Shown piece by piece: positions 26,569 through 36,469 of a DNA stretch of 64,000 nt. Every line of letters begins with the position of its first letter. The stretch's first letter is position 1. The stretch covers positions 62,001 to 126,000 of the forward strand of contig JAJCZH010000008.1 in the NCBI GenBank assembly GCA_029262515.1, written 5' to 3'. A model generated the notes under the pieces. The model was given only the letters and a program-made list of their open reading frames with translations, was not told the DNA's origin and did not search any database. A program made the position numbers and the translations under genes. The stretch is from Deltaproteobacteria bacterium. Lineage in GTDB: Bacteria > Desulfobacterota > GWC2-55-46 > JADFVP01.

Positions 26569-28115
26569 TATTCCCACTCTATGGTGGCCGGAGGTTTGGA
26601 GCTTATGTCATAGACGACTCGGTTTACCCCCCTCACCTCGTTTATTATCCGGGTCGAAATCGATTCGAGCAGGTCGTACGGCAGGCGCACCCAGTCGGCG
26701 GTCATGCCATCGACGGACTCTACCGCGCGAACCGCTACGGTGTTTTCATAAGTGCGCTCGTCGCCCATAACTCCTACGGTCTTAACCGGCAAGAGCACCG
26801 CGAATGTCTGCCATATCTTCTTGTAGAGGCCTGCGGCCTTTACCTCTTCCAAGACAATGGCGTCGGCCTCGCGAAGTATGGAGCAACGCTCTTCGGTGAC
26901 TTCTCCGATTATCCGGATAGCGAGTCCCGGGCCGGGAAAGGGCTGGCGCGAGACGAGTTCGTCGCTCATGCCCATTGCGCGCCCGAGAAGCCGAACCTCG
27001 TCCTTAAAGAGTTCCCGTAAAGGCTCGACTAACTTGAGCTTCATAATGTCCAAGAGGCCGCCGACATTATGGTGGCTTTTAATGGTGGCCGAAGGGCCCT
27101 TGAAGCTGACCGACTCAATTACGTCGGGGTAGAGCGTACCTTGAGCGAGGAACTTTACGCCTTTGAGCTTTTTGGCCTCGGCCTCGAAGACATGAATAAA
27201 CTCGTTGCCTATGATCTTGCGCTTTCTCTCCGGGTCGGTCACGCCATTCAGTTTTTTCATGAAGCGGGCTCTGGCGTCTATGCAGTGAAGGTCCATATTG
27301 AAGTTGTTGCGCAGCATCTTCTCAACCGCCCCGGCCTCGTCCTTTCTGAGCACCCCGTTATCAACGAAGATACAGGTGAGCTGCCGCCCGATAGCCTTGT
27401 GGACGAGTAACGCAGCAACAGAAGAGTCCACCCCGCCTGAGATACCGCAAACGACATGAGAAGTACCGACTTGAGAGCGGATAGTCTCTATAGAGCTCTC
27501 GATAAAGGACTCCATGGTCCAGTTCGGCTTCAGTTTTGCTATTTTGAATAAAAAATTGGAAATGATTTTGGTGCCCGCCGGGGTATGAACTACCTCGGGG
27601 TGGAACTGTACGCCGTAAATATTCAATTTGGCATTACGCATGGCGCAATGTTTCGAGTTTGAGCTGTGAGCAATGGAGGTAAAACCTTTGGGAAGAGATT
27701 CGAGCCTGTCTCCGTGGCTCATCCAGACCTTGATCGACTTCGACTTTATACCGCTAAAGAGATCGCCCTTTGAGTCTATTATAAGCTTTGCCCCGCCGTA
27801 CTCTCTCTTGGTCGAACGCTCGACTATTCCGCCGAGTACTTTCGTGGTCAACTGCATGCCGTAACAGATTCCGAGTACCGGCACGCCGAGGTTGAAGAGG
27901 CTTTTGGTGATCTTGGGTGCGCCCTTGTCGAAAACGGATGACGGGCCGCCGGAGAGGATAAAGGCGCTCGCTTTGAAGCGGCGTATAAAATCGATACCGA
28001 CATTGTACGGGTGGATCTCGCAGTAGACCTTCGCCTCTCTAACGCGACGGGCTATAAGCTGGGTGTACTGGGAACCGAAGTCGAGTATTAAAACCTTCTG
28101 TGCGTGTATATCCAT
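26568..28115 (-). CDS. guaA: GMP synthase (glutamine-hydrolysing)
   Basis: This cytoplasmic enzyme converts XMP, ATP and glutamine to GMP. The product is 515 aa, normal length. The N-terminal class I amidotransferase has nucleophile Cys84 in [13 protein letters not shown] and the His172/Glu174 pair in QFHPEV. The ATP pyrophosphatase domain has SGGVDSS at 226-232. The C-terminal dimerisation domain ends PPATIEWE. It lies 119 bases downstream of guaB on the same strand, so the two GMP-pathway genes are probably one unit. Its last 76 codons are duplicated 0.8 kb downstream. Confidence 0.97.
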   Translation of the reverse strand: MDIHAQKVLILDFGSQYTQLIARRVREAKVYCEIHPYNVGIDFIRRFKASAFILSGGPSSVFDKGAPKITKSLFNLGVPVLGICYGMQLTTKVLGGIVERSTKREYGGAKLIIDSKGDLFSGIKSKSIKVWMSHGDRLESLPKGFTSIAHSSNSKHCAMRNAKLNIYGVQFHPEVVHTPAGTKIISNFLFKIAKLKPNWTMESFIESSIETIRSQVGTSHVVCGISGGVDSSVAALLVHKAIGRQLTCIFVDNGVLRKDEAGAVEKMLRNNFNMDLHCIDARARFMKKLNGVTDPERKRKIIGNEFIHVFEAEAKKLKGVKFLAQGTLYPDVIESVSFKGPSATIKSHHNVGGLLDIMKLKLVEPLRELFKDEVRLLGRAMGMSDELVSRQPFPGPGLAIRIIGEVTEERCSILREADAIVLEEVKAAGLYKKIWQTFAVLLPVKTVGVMGDERTYENTVAVRAVESVDGMTADWVRLPYDLLESISTRIINEVRGVNRVVYDISSKPPATIEWE

Positions 28116-28234
28116 CTTAAATTATCGAGTCCAATCTTCTTAATTCGTCGGTTTTTTTCTTCTATCCGTCTCTAAAGTTCTTTTAAATTCTTTAAAAATC
28201 GTCAAAATTCTCCGGGAATCGTGCCGAAAAAAGC

Positions 28235-29695
28235 CTAGAAATCGAGCTTATAATTCGGCGGCTCCTTGGTTATAGTAACGTCATGCACATGACTCTCTCT
28301 AAGTCCAGAGGCGCTAATTCTCAAGAAACGAGCCTTCTTATGGAGCTCGGTTATGGTCTTGGAACCGCAGTACCCCATGCCGGCTTTCAGCCCTCCGATC
28401 ATCTGGTATATGGTGGATGCGAGCGGGCCCTTGTGCGGCACGCGCCCCTCTATACCCTCAGGCACAAGCTTAAGGTCACTCTCAACATCATCCTGAAAAT
28501 ACCTGTCTTTACTGCCTCTTTTCATCGCCTCAATAGAACCCATACCGCGATAGAGTTTGAATGTCCGGCCCTGCAACAGAACGGTCTCACCGGGACTTTC
28601 ATCGGTTCCGGCAAAGAGCCCTCCTATCATTACGGAGTCGGCGCCTGCGGCTATCGCCTTGGTAACGTCTCCTGAGAACTTGATACCGCCGTCCGATATA
28701 ACGGGAACCCCTTTTCTCCGAGCAACCTTAACGACGTCCGATACGGCAGTAATCTGCGGCACGCCTATTCCGGTAACTATGCGCGTGGTGCAGATAGAAC
28801 CCGGCCCGACACCAACCTTTATTCCGTCCACCCCTGCCTTGATCAAGGCCTCGGCAGCCTCTGCCGTAGCGACGTTACCGGCCACAAGCTGGCACGTAAA
28901 GTTCTTCTTGGTCGACTTTACGGCATCTATAACGCCTTTGGAATGGCCGTGCGCGGTATCCAAGAAGATACAGTCGGCTCCGGCTTCCAGGAGTGCAGAG
29001 GTGCGCTCCTCCCTGTCGAAAGAGACGCCTACAGCGGCCCCGACCCTCAGGCGGCCATGTACGTCTTTACAGGAGTTCGGGTGCTTCTCCCTCTTTTCGA
29101 TGTCAGTTACGGTTATCAGCCCCTTCAACCGTCCCTTGCTATCGACTATCGGCAGCTTCTCTATCCTGAACTCATGCAGAATCGCATGCGCCTTCTCTAT
29201 CGAGGTTCTGGTGCGCGCGGTCACTACGTCCTGCGTCATCACCTCGGAGATCAGGCGGTCTGGATCTAACTCGAACCTCAAGTCCCTGTTGGTCAGTATG
29301 CCTACCAATACGCCGTTCTTAACTATCGGAAATCCGGAGATATTCTCTCTCTGCATTATATCGAGCGCATCACCTATCTTCTGCTCCGGACTTAACGTAA
29401 GCGGGTTTTTGATTATAACGGACTCGTACTTCTTTACCCTGTCGACCATTGCGGCCTGATCAGCTACGCTCAGGTTTTTATGTATAACACCCATGCCGCC
29501 GGCCTGAGCCATAGCTATTCCCATGCGCGCCTCGGTAACCGTATCCATGGCAGCGCTGAGAAATGGTACATTGAGCCTTATTTCAGCCGTTAATAACGTT
29601 GAAACGTCTACATCGCGCGGCAGAATCTTTGAGTAAGCAGGTTCGAGCAATACATCATCGAATGTCAAAGCCTGGCGTGATTTCAGATTTTCCAT
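28235..29695 (-). CDS. guaB: Inosine-5'-monophosphate dehydrogenase
   Basis: This enzyme oxidises IMP to XMP with NAD, the step before guaA. The product is 486 aa. The TIM-barrel start is [12 protein letters not shown] regulatory CBS pair occupies about 95-210 ([39 protein letters not shown]). The catalytic Cys302 lies in [12 protein letters not shown]. The substrate-binding loops [10 protein letters not shown] and [10 protein letters not shown] are present. The ATG at 29695 is preceded by AGGAGTG. It is the first gene of the guaB-guaA pair. Confidence 0.97.
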   Translation of the reverse strand: MENLKSRQALTFDDVLLEPAYSKILPRDVDVSTLLTAEIRLNVPFLSAAMDTVTEARMGIAMAQAGGMGVIHKNLSVADQAAMVDRVKKYESVIIKNPLTLSPEQKIGDALDIMQRENISGFPIVKNGVLVGILTNRDLRFELDPDRLISEVMTQDVVTARTRTSIEKAHAILHEFRIEKLPIVDSKGRLKGLITVTDIEKREKHPNSCKDVHGRLRVGAAVGVSFDREERTSALLEAGADCIFLDTAHGHSKGVIDAVKSTKKNFTCQLVAGNVATAEAAEALIKAGVDGIKVGVGPGSICTTRIVTGIGVPQITAVSDVVKVARRKGVPVISDGGIKFSGDVTKAIAAGADSVMIGGLFAGTDESPGETVLLQGRTFKLYRGMGSIEAMKRGSKDRYFQDDVESDLKLVPEGIEGRVPHKGPLASTIYQMIGGLKAGMGYCGSKTITELHKKARFLRISASGLRESHVHDVTITKEPPNYKLDF

Positions 29696-29766
29696 ACTAT
29701 TTCACTCCTGTCTTCTTTATCAATTCACGGCCAGATGTTGATGGCCAAACAACTTACATACGGTAC

Positions 29767-30732
29767 TTAAGCGAGTAGCAGTCCCTCCAGCAGGCCTGCA
29801 TCGCTGACTACCAGCTCTTTAAAACCGAAAGCACGCATCGCCAGAAGGATTATAGCGATTCCTGTAACAATCAGGTCTTCCCTGCCTTTTTCTATTGACG
29901 GGATCTTTTCACGCTCTTTGAGCGTAAGGCGTTTAAGCCTGTCAAATATAACCTCGATTCCTTCTTCGGTCAACGTGTAGTTGTTGATCCTGTCCGGGTC
30001 GTACTCATCCATTTTCATCTCGATTGCCGCAAGCGTCGTAACTGTACCCGCCGTTCCGACAAAGATCGCATCCTTTGAGTAGTACTTCTCAAGATCGATA
30101 CCGTCGGCCTTCATCTGCGCCTTTAAGACCCCTATGACCCCCTCAATCTCTTCGGTCATATTGACCAGTTCTTCCTGTTTGGGCGGGTCCGAGAGCAGAT
30201 ACTGCTCGCTAAGATGAACCACACCGAGTTCCAGGCTCCAGGCCCCTTTAATCTCAGGCCCCGTTATTGAACCGGAAGAAGCGATAAACTCCGTGGAGCC
30301 TCCGCCTATGTCGATCGTTAGAATAGGCCTTCTAGCCAACAGGCTCTCTAAAGAGAGTACGGAGGTAACACCCAGCATACTGAGCGAGGCCTCTTGCTCA
30401 CCGGTTATTATCTCTATCTCAAGCCCGGTCCGCTCCTTTACCCTCCTGACAATACTCTCTGCATTACAGGCCCTCCTCATCACGCTCGTAGCAGAGACTG
30501 TCGCGTTCTCTGTTTCGAGACCTTCTGAGATTATTACCTCCGCAAAGCGCGAGAGCGCCTTCATGCTCCTCTCTGCCGCCTCTTCGGATATCCCTACCTT
30601 TTCAGTATAACCGCCGCCAAGGCGCGTTATAGCCCTTTTACAGAGTAACGGTTCTATCTTGCCGTCTACGCCGACCTCGGCGATCAGAAGCCTGAGAGTA
30701 TTGGTGCCTATATCTATGGAGGCGCGTTTCAT
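29767..30732 (-). CDS. Ppx/GppA family phosphatase
   Basis: The 321 aa product is an actin-fold phosphatase. The phosphate-1 loop is IDIGTNTLRLLIAEV at the N-terminus and the second is ILTIDIGGGSTEFI. Members hydrolyse polyphosphate or pppGpp. At this length it has only the two ASKHA lobes, without the C-terminal HD extension of E. coli Ppx/GppA. VGTAGTVTTLAAIEM is a further family block. It starts 7 bases after the exbD stop, so exbB-exbD-ppx form one unit. Polyphosphate versus pppGpp cannot be decided. Confidence 0.92.
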   Translation of the reverse strand: MKRASIDIGTNTLRLLIAEVGVDGKIEPLLCKRAITRLGGGYTEKVGISEEAAERSMKALSRFAEVIISEGLETENATVSATSVMRRACNAESIVRRVKERTGLEIEIITGEQEASLSMLGVTSVLSLESLLARRPILTIDIGGGSTEFIASSGSITGPEIKGAWSLELGVVHLSEQYLLSDPPKQEELVNMTEEIEGVIGVLKAQMKADGIDLEKYYSKDAIFVGTAGTVTTLAAIEMKMDEYDPDRINNYTLTEEGIEVIFDRLKRLTLKEREKIPSIEKGREDLIVTGIAIILLAMRAFGFKELVVSDAGLLEGLLLA

Positions 30733-30738
30733 GGAGTT

Positions 30739-31164
30739 TTAGCGCCTGCCCTCTGATTCACCGGATTCAGTGGCAATAGAGAGCTTGGTGGCCCCGGCCT
30801 CCTTGGCAATATCCAAGACATTTACAACAACCTCGTGTCTCGTCTCGCCGTCCGCCTTTAAAAGCACTGTCTTGTCCGTACTCTTTGTTAGCTCTTGGGT
30901 AAGGCTCGACTTAAGCTCATCTATGGTTACTATAACACCGTTAAGCTCTATCCGCCCCGCTTTATCAACCATGATAGTAGTAGACAGGCCTGCTTCCGCA
31001 GTACCAGTAGAGGCTGTCGGCAGCTTTATCTTGAAGGACTCATTCATTATGAGCGGGGTCGTGACCATAAATATGACGAGCAGCACGAGCATAACGTCGG
31101 TCAACGGGGTAATGTTAATCTCGGAGATTATACGCCCCTCGGTGCTTTTAAGATTCCAGGCCAT
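30739..31164 (-). CDS. exbD: ExbD/TolR family proton-channel subunit
   Basis: The product is 141 aa from the ATG at 31164. The N-terminal cytoplasmic tail is followed by the signature INITPLTDVMLVLLVIFMVTTPL, with the functional Asp in the single membrane helix. A periplasmic domain of about 85 aa follows. It works with ExbB to couple the proton-motive force to an outer-membrane or envelope partner. No TonB is adjacent, so TolQR-like use is also possible. Its first codons and leader are duplicated just upstream. Confidence 0.92.
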   Translation of the reverse strand: MAWNLKSTEGRIISEINITPLTDVMLVLLVIFMVTTPLIMNESFKIKLPTASTGTAEAGLSTTIMVDKAGRIELNGVIVTIDELKSSLTQELTKSTDKTVLLKADGETRHEVVVNVLDIAKEAGATKLSIATESGESEGRR

Positions 31165-31249
31165 TACCAAATACCTTTACAAGTGAATACGTTACTGTTG
31201 TTTGAGTTAAGATCGCCCACCGCAGGTGTGCTTTTAGGTTCCAGACCAT
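31148..31249 (-). pseudogene. Relic duplicate of the exbD start, possible leader ORF
   Basis: A short ORF from ATG at 31249 encodes MVWNLKAHLRW and stops at 31148, beyond the real exbD ATG (31164). The segment 31229-31262 repeats 31143-31176 (exbD ribosome site, start and codons MAWNLK) with a 1-base deletion and several substitutions. This looks like a partial tandem duplication. The ORF ends 14 bases inside exbD in another frame, an arrangement that would permit translational coupling. Confidence 0.55.
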
Positions 31250-31322
31250 TATTGAATACCTGTGCATAACTATAAAATCATAAAGCTTGTAATTAAAACG
31301 GGCGAACACTCTAAGTAAAGAG

Positions 31323-31964
31323 CTACTGCCCTGCGCCCCCATTATCAGACCCGAGTATCGGGACCACGAACTCGGAGGCGCGAGCCTCCAGTTCGAGAGC
31401 ATTTCTCGCCGCAATGCGTACAAAGTAGTTGTATGCGATAACAGCCGGTACGGCAACAAATAAGCCTGCGGCGGTTGCGACCAGCGCCTCTGCAATACCG
31501 TCTGCAACCGCGGCCGGCCCTGCGGTCCCGATTCCGGACATATCGCCGAAGGCGTGTATGATTCCGACCACAGTACCGAAGAGGCCTATAAACGGAGCAG
31601 TGGAGCCGATGGTGCCGATGATACCGACGAACCTCTCAAGCGCGGCCAGTTCGGCCCTACCGGCAAGTTCCATAGAGCGGAGCACCTCATCTCTTCCGGC
31701 GCCCCTTACGTTGTACCCGGAGAGGTAGACGCGGGAGAGCGCAGAAGGCTCTGCCTCGCACAGAGCAGCGCCGCTCGCCACGCCGCTATCGTTAACGCTG
31801 CTCTTCAGACGAACGCAGAAGAGAGCGAGGGTTGACTTGAAGTTACGGTAGGTCCAGAAACGCTCCAGCATGACCGCAATAGAGATGAGCGAGAAGAGGG
31901 CGAGTACCAGAACCGGGATGCCGCCCTTTAGCAACATATCGAAATAACTAAGTCCTTCAAACAT
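31323..31964 (-). CDS. exbB: ExbB/TolQ/MotA family proton-channel protein
   Basis: The 213 aa inner-membrane product has three transmembrane segments: about 15-35 (GGIPVLVLALFSLISIAVML), 112-140 and 155-180. The family core is IIGTIGSTAPFIGLFGTVVGIIHAFGDM followed by VADGIAEALVATAAGLFVAVPAVIAYNYF. It forms the pentameric channel around ExbD. It is the first gene of exbB-exbD-ppx, 158 bases before exbD, with the relic duplication in between. Confidence 0.94.
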   Translation of the reverse strand: MFEGLSYFDMLLKGGIPVLVLALFSLISIAVMLERFWTYRNFKSTLALFCVRLKSSVNDSGVASGAALCEAEPSALSRVYLSGYNVRGAGRDEVLRSMELAGRAELAALERFVGIIGTIGSTAPFIGLFGTVVGIIHAFGDMSGIGTAGPAAVADGIAEALVATAAGLFVAVPAVIAYNYFVRIAARNALELEARASEFVVPILGSDNGGAGQ

Positions 31965-32020
31965 TTATAAGAGATACCTCATTATATGAATAGATAATAA
32001 AAAACAGGATCGCAGGCCTG

Positions 32021-32530
32021 CTAACCGCCTCTGTACTCGCTGACATAACCGATATAATTGGCCGCCGATTGAAGTATTCCGGCCTTCTCATCATCGGTCA
32101 ACTCCCTCTTAACCTTGCCGGGCACCCCGACCACGAGGCTTCCCGGAGGCACCTCCATGCCTTCGGTAACAAGCGCGCCGGCCCCGATCATGGAATATGC
32201 ACCGACCGTAGCGCCGTCGAGCACAATGGCGCCCATTCCAATTAAACACCTGTTGTGTATGGTGCAGCCGTGAAGCGTAACATTATGGCCTACGGTTACG
32301 TTGTCGCCTATAACAAGCGGATGGGTATCGTGCGTGACATGCAGCGTAGAGCTGTCCTGGATATTGGTTCTTGCGCCTATCCTGATATAGTGCACGTCTC
32401 CTCTAACCACGGCGTTGAACCATATAGAGGAGTCTTCACCTATCTCCACGTCGCCTATAACAGCGGCGCTGTCGACGCAGAAGACAGTCTCATGTAGTTT
32501 TGGGTATATTGACTTGAATGGCAGGATCAT
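32021..32530 (-). CDS. Gamma carbonic anhydrase-like hexapeptide protein
   Basis: The 169 aa product is a left-handed beta-helix protein of the gamma-CA/YrdA/PaaY group. Hexapeptide repeats run from AAVIGDVEIGEDSSIW to VGVPGKV. Conserved Arg43/Asp45 in VVRGDVHYI and possible zinc ligands His64 or His67, His82 and His87 (LHVTHDTH, VGHNVTLHGC) are present, so it could be a metalloenzyme. Not all family members have carbonic anhydrase activity. It is a single gene between tilS and exbB. Confidence 0.92.
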   Translation of the reverse strand: MILPFKSIYPKLHETVFCVDSAAVIGDVEIGEDSSIWFNAVVRGDVHYIRIGARTNIQDSSTLHVTHDTHPLVIGDNVTVGHNVTLHGCTIHNRCLIGMGAIVLDGATVGAYSMIGAGALVTEGMEVPPGSLVVGVPGKVKRELTDDEKAGILQSAANYIGYVSEYRGG

Positions 32531-32652
32531 CTACTCTAGGGCTCCTACGGCAGAAGTTATATTGAAAACCGTGCTCTATAGAATAGCAGAATTTATCAGA
32601 TTTCCGAATAAATCACAAGAGATTGATAGGCAAAACAGTCCGCATCTGAAGA

Positions 32653-34134
32653 TTATTTCAGATACTCCAGTTTGAGAACTCTTCGCGTACTCTGCGTTAC
32701 AGCAAAGAGTGACGACCTTCTAAGACCTACGGCCCATATGATATCGCCTTTCACGGTCACAAGAGGCAAAGAGGCTCTTGAAGCCCTCGGTACTTTTGCG
32801 TCTATAAAAAGCTCTTTAAGCTTTCTATGCCCGCTCATGCCGAAGAGGCTCATTCTGTCTCCGGCAACAAAGGTACGGGCACTGAGCCCTTCTAAAGAGG
32901 TCTCTATGTCATCAAAATCGAAATAAGCTGTCAACTCACCGGCTTTATACTCAAGGGGTAGAGCGGTTAGAGTCGTTGCAACTGTTGCGACTATAGATGC
33001 GCCGGAAGAGCTTTCGGAATCGGCGCCGGAAGAGTCCGAAGGACCTGGCAACATGGTACGGCCCGGCACCTGTAGTTCCATGTCGTAGGCTAGCGGCTTT
33101 TTCGGGACCGTATCGACAAACCTGATAACTTCGTAATCCCGGGCTATACGGACTCCGCCCGGAAGATTGAGCGAACCCGAAGGGTTCGGCGACTCAACGA
33201 GCGAACACATGGCGTCTACATGGACAGCGTAAAAACCGGCGCGCGCCCCAAAGAACTCGGTCGCCTTTAGGAGCAGACGGGAAAGGATCGCAGGGTGTGC
33301 TTCCAGAAGTACCAGTCGGTCCAAGACTATCTCGTGCGCTCCTGAGTCCTGCACTGCTCTGTCGAACAGTTCTGTAGCCGACATAGCTAGGTACTCTTCG
33401 TCGCGTCGAAAGTTTAGGGCCGACCGGGCCAGGCTCTCTAGCAGGTTCGGGTTGTACCGCTCTTTCAAGAGCCCGATCAGGTTATGCCTGATATCGTTTC
33501 TTAAGTACTTGTCGCTTCTGTTTGTAGAATCAACAACAAATTCTAGATTGACACTCTCGGCAAAGGCCTCTATCTCCTCCCTGCTCGATTCGAGCAGGGG
33601 TCTGACGTAAGGCAACCTGACAGGAGGTATACCCGCAAGGCCGCCAACGCCTGCCCCGGATATAAAACGCATGAGCATGGTCTCGCTTACGTCCGAGAGC
33701 GTATGAGCTGTCGCAATAGACTCTGCTCCGGTATTATTAGCGACAGACTCAAAAAAACCGTACCGGGCCTCTCGCGCCGAGGCCTGGGTGGAGCCGCCTT
33801 TTGATGCCAGAAAGTCCGGCTCTAGCCTTGCGGACTCGAACCTGAGACCGAGGCTCGAAGCGAGCGAAGCAGTGAAATCAAGATCGCGTTCAGACTCGGC
33901 GCCGCGAAGGTTATGGTTGAGATGACAGACTACAAGAGTAAGGTCGAGTTCTTTGGAGAGTTCATCCAGAATAGCGAGCAACGCAACGGAGTCAACACCG
34001 CCTGAGACGGCAACGAGAACAACGCTGCCGCGCGTAAACATCTTGTGCAGCGCCACAGACCGACGTACGCGCCTGTATAGAACGGTATCTTTAACGGAAT
34101 TGCTCTCTTTTAACATAGAGCAATTATAATTCAT
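32653..34134 (-). CDS. tilS: tRNA(Ile)-lysidine synthase
   Basis: This enzyme modifies C34 of tRNA-Ile (CAU) to lysidine so that it reads AUA. The 493 aa product has the PP-loop SGGVDS (44-49) after VVLVAV, HLNHNLRGAESERD, SIATAHTLSDVSETMLMRF and RNDIRHNLI, all TilS marks. The C-terminal domain ends with SRASLPLVTVKGDIIWAVGLRRS. A Ser/Gly-rich insert lies near 370-385. Two ATG starts (34134 and 34116) are possible; neither has a clear Shine-Dalgarno. A TATAAT overlapping the first ATG would favour the second. Confidence 0.93.
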   Translation of the reverse strand: MNYNCSMLKESNSVKDTVLYRRVRRSVALHKMFTRGSVVLVAVSGGVDSVALLAILDELSKELDLTLVVCHLNHNLRGAESERDLDFTASLASSLGLRFESARLEPDFLASKGGSTQASAREARYGFFESVANNTGAESIATAHTLSDVSETMLMRFISGAGVGGLAGIPPVRLPYVRPLLESSREEIEAFAESVNLEFVVDSTNRSDKYLRNDIRHNLIGLLKERYNPNLLESLARSALNFRRDEEYLAMSATELFDRAVQDSGAHEIVLDRLVLLEAHPAILSRLLLKATEFFGARAGFYAVHVDAMCSLVESPNPSGSLNLPGGVRIARDYEVIRFVDTVPKKPLAYDMELQVPGRTMLPGPSDSSGADSESSSGASIVATVATTLTALPLEYKAGELTAYFDFDDIETSLEGLSARTFVAGDRMSLFGMSGHRKLKELFIDAKVPRASRASLPLVTVKGDIIWAVGLRRSSLFAVTQSTRRVLKLEYLK

Positions 34135-34250
34135 TATAGAGACGAGTGACAGAATTTATTTAGGATAAATAAAAATCAAGAGAGACTGAATGAGAGAGCA
34201 AAGAACGATATAAGGGATGAAGAGTGGATGCGCAGTAAGTTACTCTGGTA

Positions 34251-34823
34251 TTACTCTCCGGAGCCGACCCCGGAGGCGCGTTCGCTCCTCAGTTGCTTTC
34301 GCTGGGTGGCAAAGATGTACTTGATAATAACCTCGCGGGTGGCCTCGTCCAGGTCTACAAACTTGACTGCGACTTCGTACTGACCGTTATCCAGCGGTGT
34401 GGCGCGTACCACCTGACACTTGAGATCTACCTTGCCCGCAAGGTTCGGAAGCACGCTCTGTACCCTTAGCAACGCGCCCTCGGCAAAACTCTCATTGGAG
34501 GTAAACCTGAGACCCCCGCCGCTTATATTAACGTCAGTCGCTTCGGGCAAGGCGAAACCGTCTTTATCGCTCATATGTTTCAAGAGCATATTGAGCTTCT
34601 GATCTATATCGAAAAGGAGTTTGTAGAGGTGCGGTGACTCTTGTGAGCCGACATCGGGACCGTCGAAGATGCTCTCGGCGCTCGATTCAAAGTTCCCATT
34701 CGTTTCGTCGATTGGAGAATAGAAGATCGAGATGCGGTCGTCGCACCGTGCATGTTCACGCTGGGCTCCGCTCCGTTCTTGCTTTTCCCGGTCTTCTCTT
34801 TCGTTCTCTGTAGAACGCCCCAT
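34251..34823 (-). CDS. tPilZ-type c-di-GMP receptor protein
   Basis: The 190 aa product has an RxxxR motif (RCDDR, 26-30) and an NxSxxG motif (NISGGG, 99-104), the two c-di-GMP contact elements of PilZ. They are separated by about 70 residues including a helix (LYKLLFDIDQKLNMLLKHM), as in the tetrameric tPilZ subgroup. The beta-barrel follows (LKCQVVRATPLDNGQYEVAVKFVDL). The polar charged tail and head are probably disordered. It follows the HD-GYP response regulator by 14 bases on the same strand, so signal removal and sensing are encoded together. Confidence 0.88.
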   Translation of the reverse strand: MGRSTENEREDREKQERSGAQREHARCDDRISIFYSPIDETNGNFESSAESIFDGPDVGSQESPHLYKLLFDIDQKLNMLLKHMSDKDGFALPEATDVNISGGGLRFTSNESFAEGALLRVQSVLPNLAGKVDLKCQVVRATPLDNGQYEVAVKFVDLDEATREVIIKYIFATQRKQLRSERASGVGSGE

Positions 34824-34837
34824 ACCTAAATAGCCTC

Positions 34838-36421
34838 TTAAGGGTTGCTCTCATGTATACAGCTTTCAATAAATGCCTCAACAACATCCGGGTCGAACTG
34901 GGTTCCGCTACAGCCGACTATCTCTTCGACAGCCACTTCGGCGCTCAACGCCTCCCTGTACGGCCTCGATGACGTCATGGCGTCATACGTATCCGCAACA
35001 CTGAAAATCCTTGCTGCTATCGGTATCTGTTCTCGCGCCAGGCCGTTCGGATACCCCTTGCCGTCCCATCTCTCGTGATGGTACAGAATTACCGACTTTT
35101 CGGAATCGAGCAGGTTGAGAGGCCTCAGTATCTCTTCTCCCCTCACAACGTGCGACTTCATCATAACACACTCTGTAGGCGTAAAAGAACCCCTCTTCAG
35201 AAGCACGTCGTCGCGCACCCCGATCTTGCCTACGTCATGAAGCGGCCCTGCGAAACTTATAGAATCGAGCACCTCCTGGGTGCTGTCATAAGAGCGCGCT
35301 ATCTCAAGGGCATACTGAGTCACCCTGTTTGAATGGTCCTTCGTATAGGTGTCTCTGGCGTCGAGGGCGTTTATCAGCGAGTTGATAGCGCCTATTACGT
35401 TGGAGAAAATATTCTCGGTAAGCGTAATGTTCTCAAGTTTCAACGAGGCCTTTGCCAGAAGGTTAAGCAGAAGCCCTAGCGACTCGTTAGAGATACCGGC
35501 GGAAGAGTCTTTACCGGTAAGGCCGAGCAGCATTACGACCTCTCTGTTAATGAGCAGCGGCGCAAGCGTTAGCAGCACTCTCTTGTTGATGGCCACGCAA
35601 CCGGTTATTAGCGGTTCGAGCTCTTCGGTGCTCTCGATATGAAGCGTAGAGTAACACTTGTTCTTGATGACGCTCTTAAAAGGCTCGATATCGATTCCGT
35701 ACCTGGTACCTAAAAGCACCTTTTCGTCAGAGAAGCCTGAAACGGCGCGAACGACAAGTTCGTCCTTCTCAACCTCCACAACCATAATGAAGGCCTGCTC
35801 CGCATCGGTTATGATCTGACCGAGATGCATGGTCTTGCGAAAGACATCATCTTTTTCGGTTGCGTCATCTACGGACTCGCTGATGGTATGCATAATAGAA
35901 AGCTCTTTGACCTTGTCTTCGAGCCTTCTTCTCGCCGTTTCATGATAAGTATCCGGCGCCTCTAAAACGGTAAACTCGTCACCGGTGGCAATGGCCGTTA
36001 ACTTTCTTTCATCGCTGCCCGAACTCTCTTTTTCACTCAAAACCTTACTGAGAGAAGATTCGAGCTCATTGATACTGAATGGCTTGGTTAGAAAATCGTT
36101 TGCGCCGTACTTCAACGCCTCTACGGTTACATCTATAGATGGGTAACCGGTTATCATTATTACCGGTATCCGGGGCGAAGCCTCCCTTGCACCTTTTAGG
36201 AAATCGATGCCCGAGAGTCCCGGCATATTAATGTCGGTTACGAGCACATCATACCGGTCGGCACTGAGACGCAACTCTTCAATAGCCGACTCGGCGTTAT
36301 CAAATGTTATTACTACCCAGCCTCTTGCTGAAAGTATCGTTGAAACGGCATCGCTGACAATATCATCATCATCGACGAGCATCACCCTTAAAGGCTCTGT
36401 CTGTACTGAAGCTGCCTCCAA
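34838..36421 (-). CDS. Response regulator with GAF-like and HD-GYP c-di-GMP phosphodiesterase domains
   Basis: The 527 aa product has a REC domain (about 12-125, DDDDIVSDAV, phosphoacceptor Asp in DVLVTDINMPG, MITGYPS, LTKPFSI), a middle GAF-like sensor segment (about 170-330) and an HD-GYP domain (about 345-520). The key residues are in LHDVGKIGVRDDVLL and HHERWDGKGYPNGLA, so a c-di-GMP phosphodiesterase is expected. Start is TTG at 36421 with GGGAG 7 bases upstream. It lies between a REC protein and the tPilZ gene, consistent with a motility-linked c-di-GMP module. Confidence 0.93.
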   Translation of the reverse strand: MEAASVQTEPLRVMLVDDDDIVSDAVSTILSARGWVVITFDNAESAIEELRLSADRYDVLVTDINMPGLSGIDFLKGAREASPRIPVIMITGYPSIDVTVEALKYGANDFLTKPFSINELESSLSKVLSEKESSGSDERKLTAIATGDEFTVLEAPDTYHETARRRLEDKVKELSIMHTISESVDDATEKDDVFRKTMHLGQIITDAEQAFIMVVEVEKDELVVRAVSGFSDEKVLLGTRYGIDIEPFKSVIKNKCYSTLHIESTEELEPLITGCVAINKRVLLTLAPLLINREVVMLLGLTGKDSSAGISNESLGLLLNLLAKASLKLENITLTENIFSNVIGAINSLINALDARDTYTKDHSNRVTQYALEIARSYDSTQEVLDSISFAGPLHDVGKIGVRDDVLLKRGSFTPTECVMMKSHVVRGEEILRPLNLLDSEKSVILYHHERWDGKGYPNGLAREQIPIAARIFSVADTYDAMTSSRPYREALSAEVAVEEIVGCSGTQFDPDVVEAFIESCIHESNP

Positions 36422-36469
36422 AGAAGTTCTCCCTCTATTCTATTATAAGTGGCATAACTAAGACTGTTT

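Noticed and set aside
26338-26613. Plus-strand ORF across the repeat region
   Set aside because: Runs through REP, the MITE-like hairpin and the guaA terminator, so it is composed of repeats.
28557-29459. 300-codon plus-strand ORF opposite guaB
   Set aside because: Lies wholly inside the well-supported guaB on the other strand; a codon-bias shadow.
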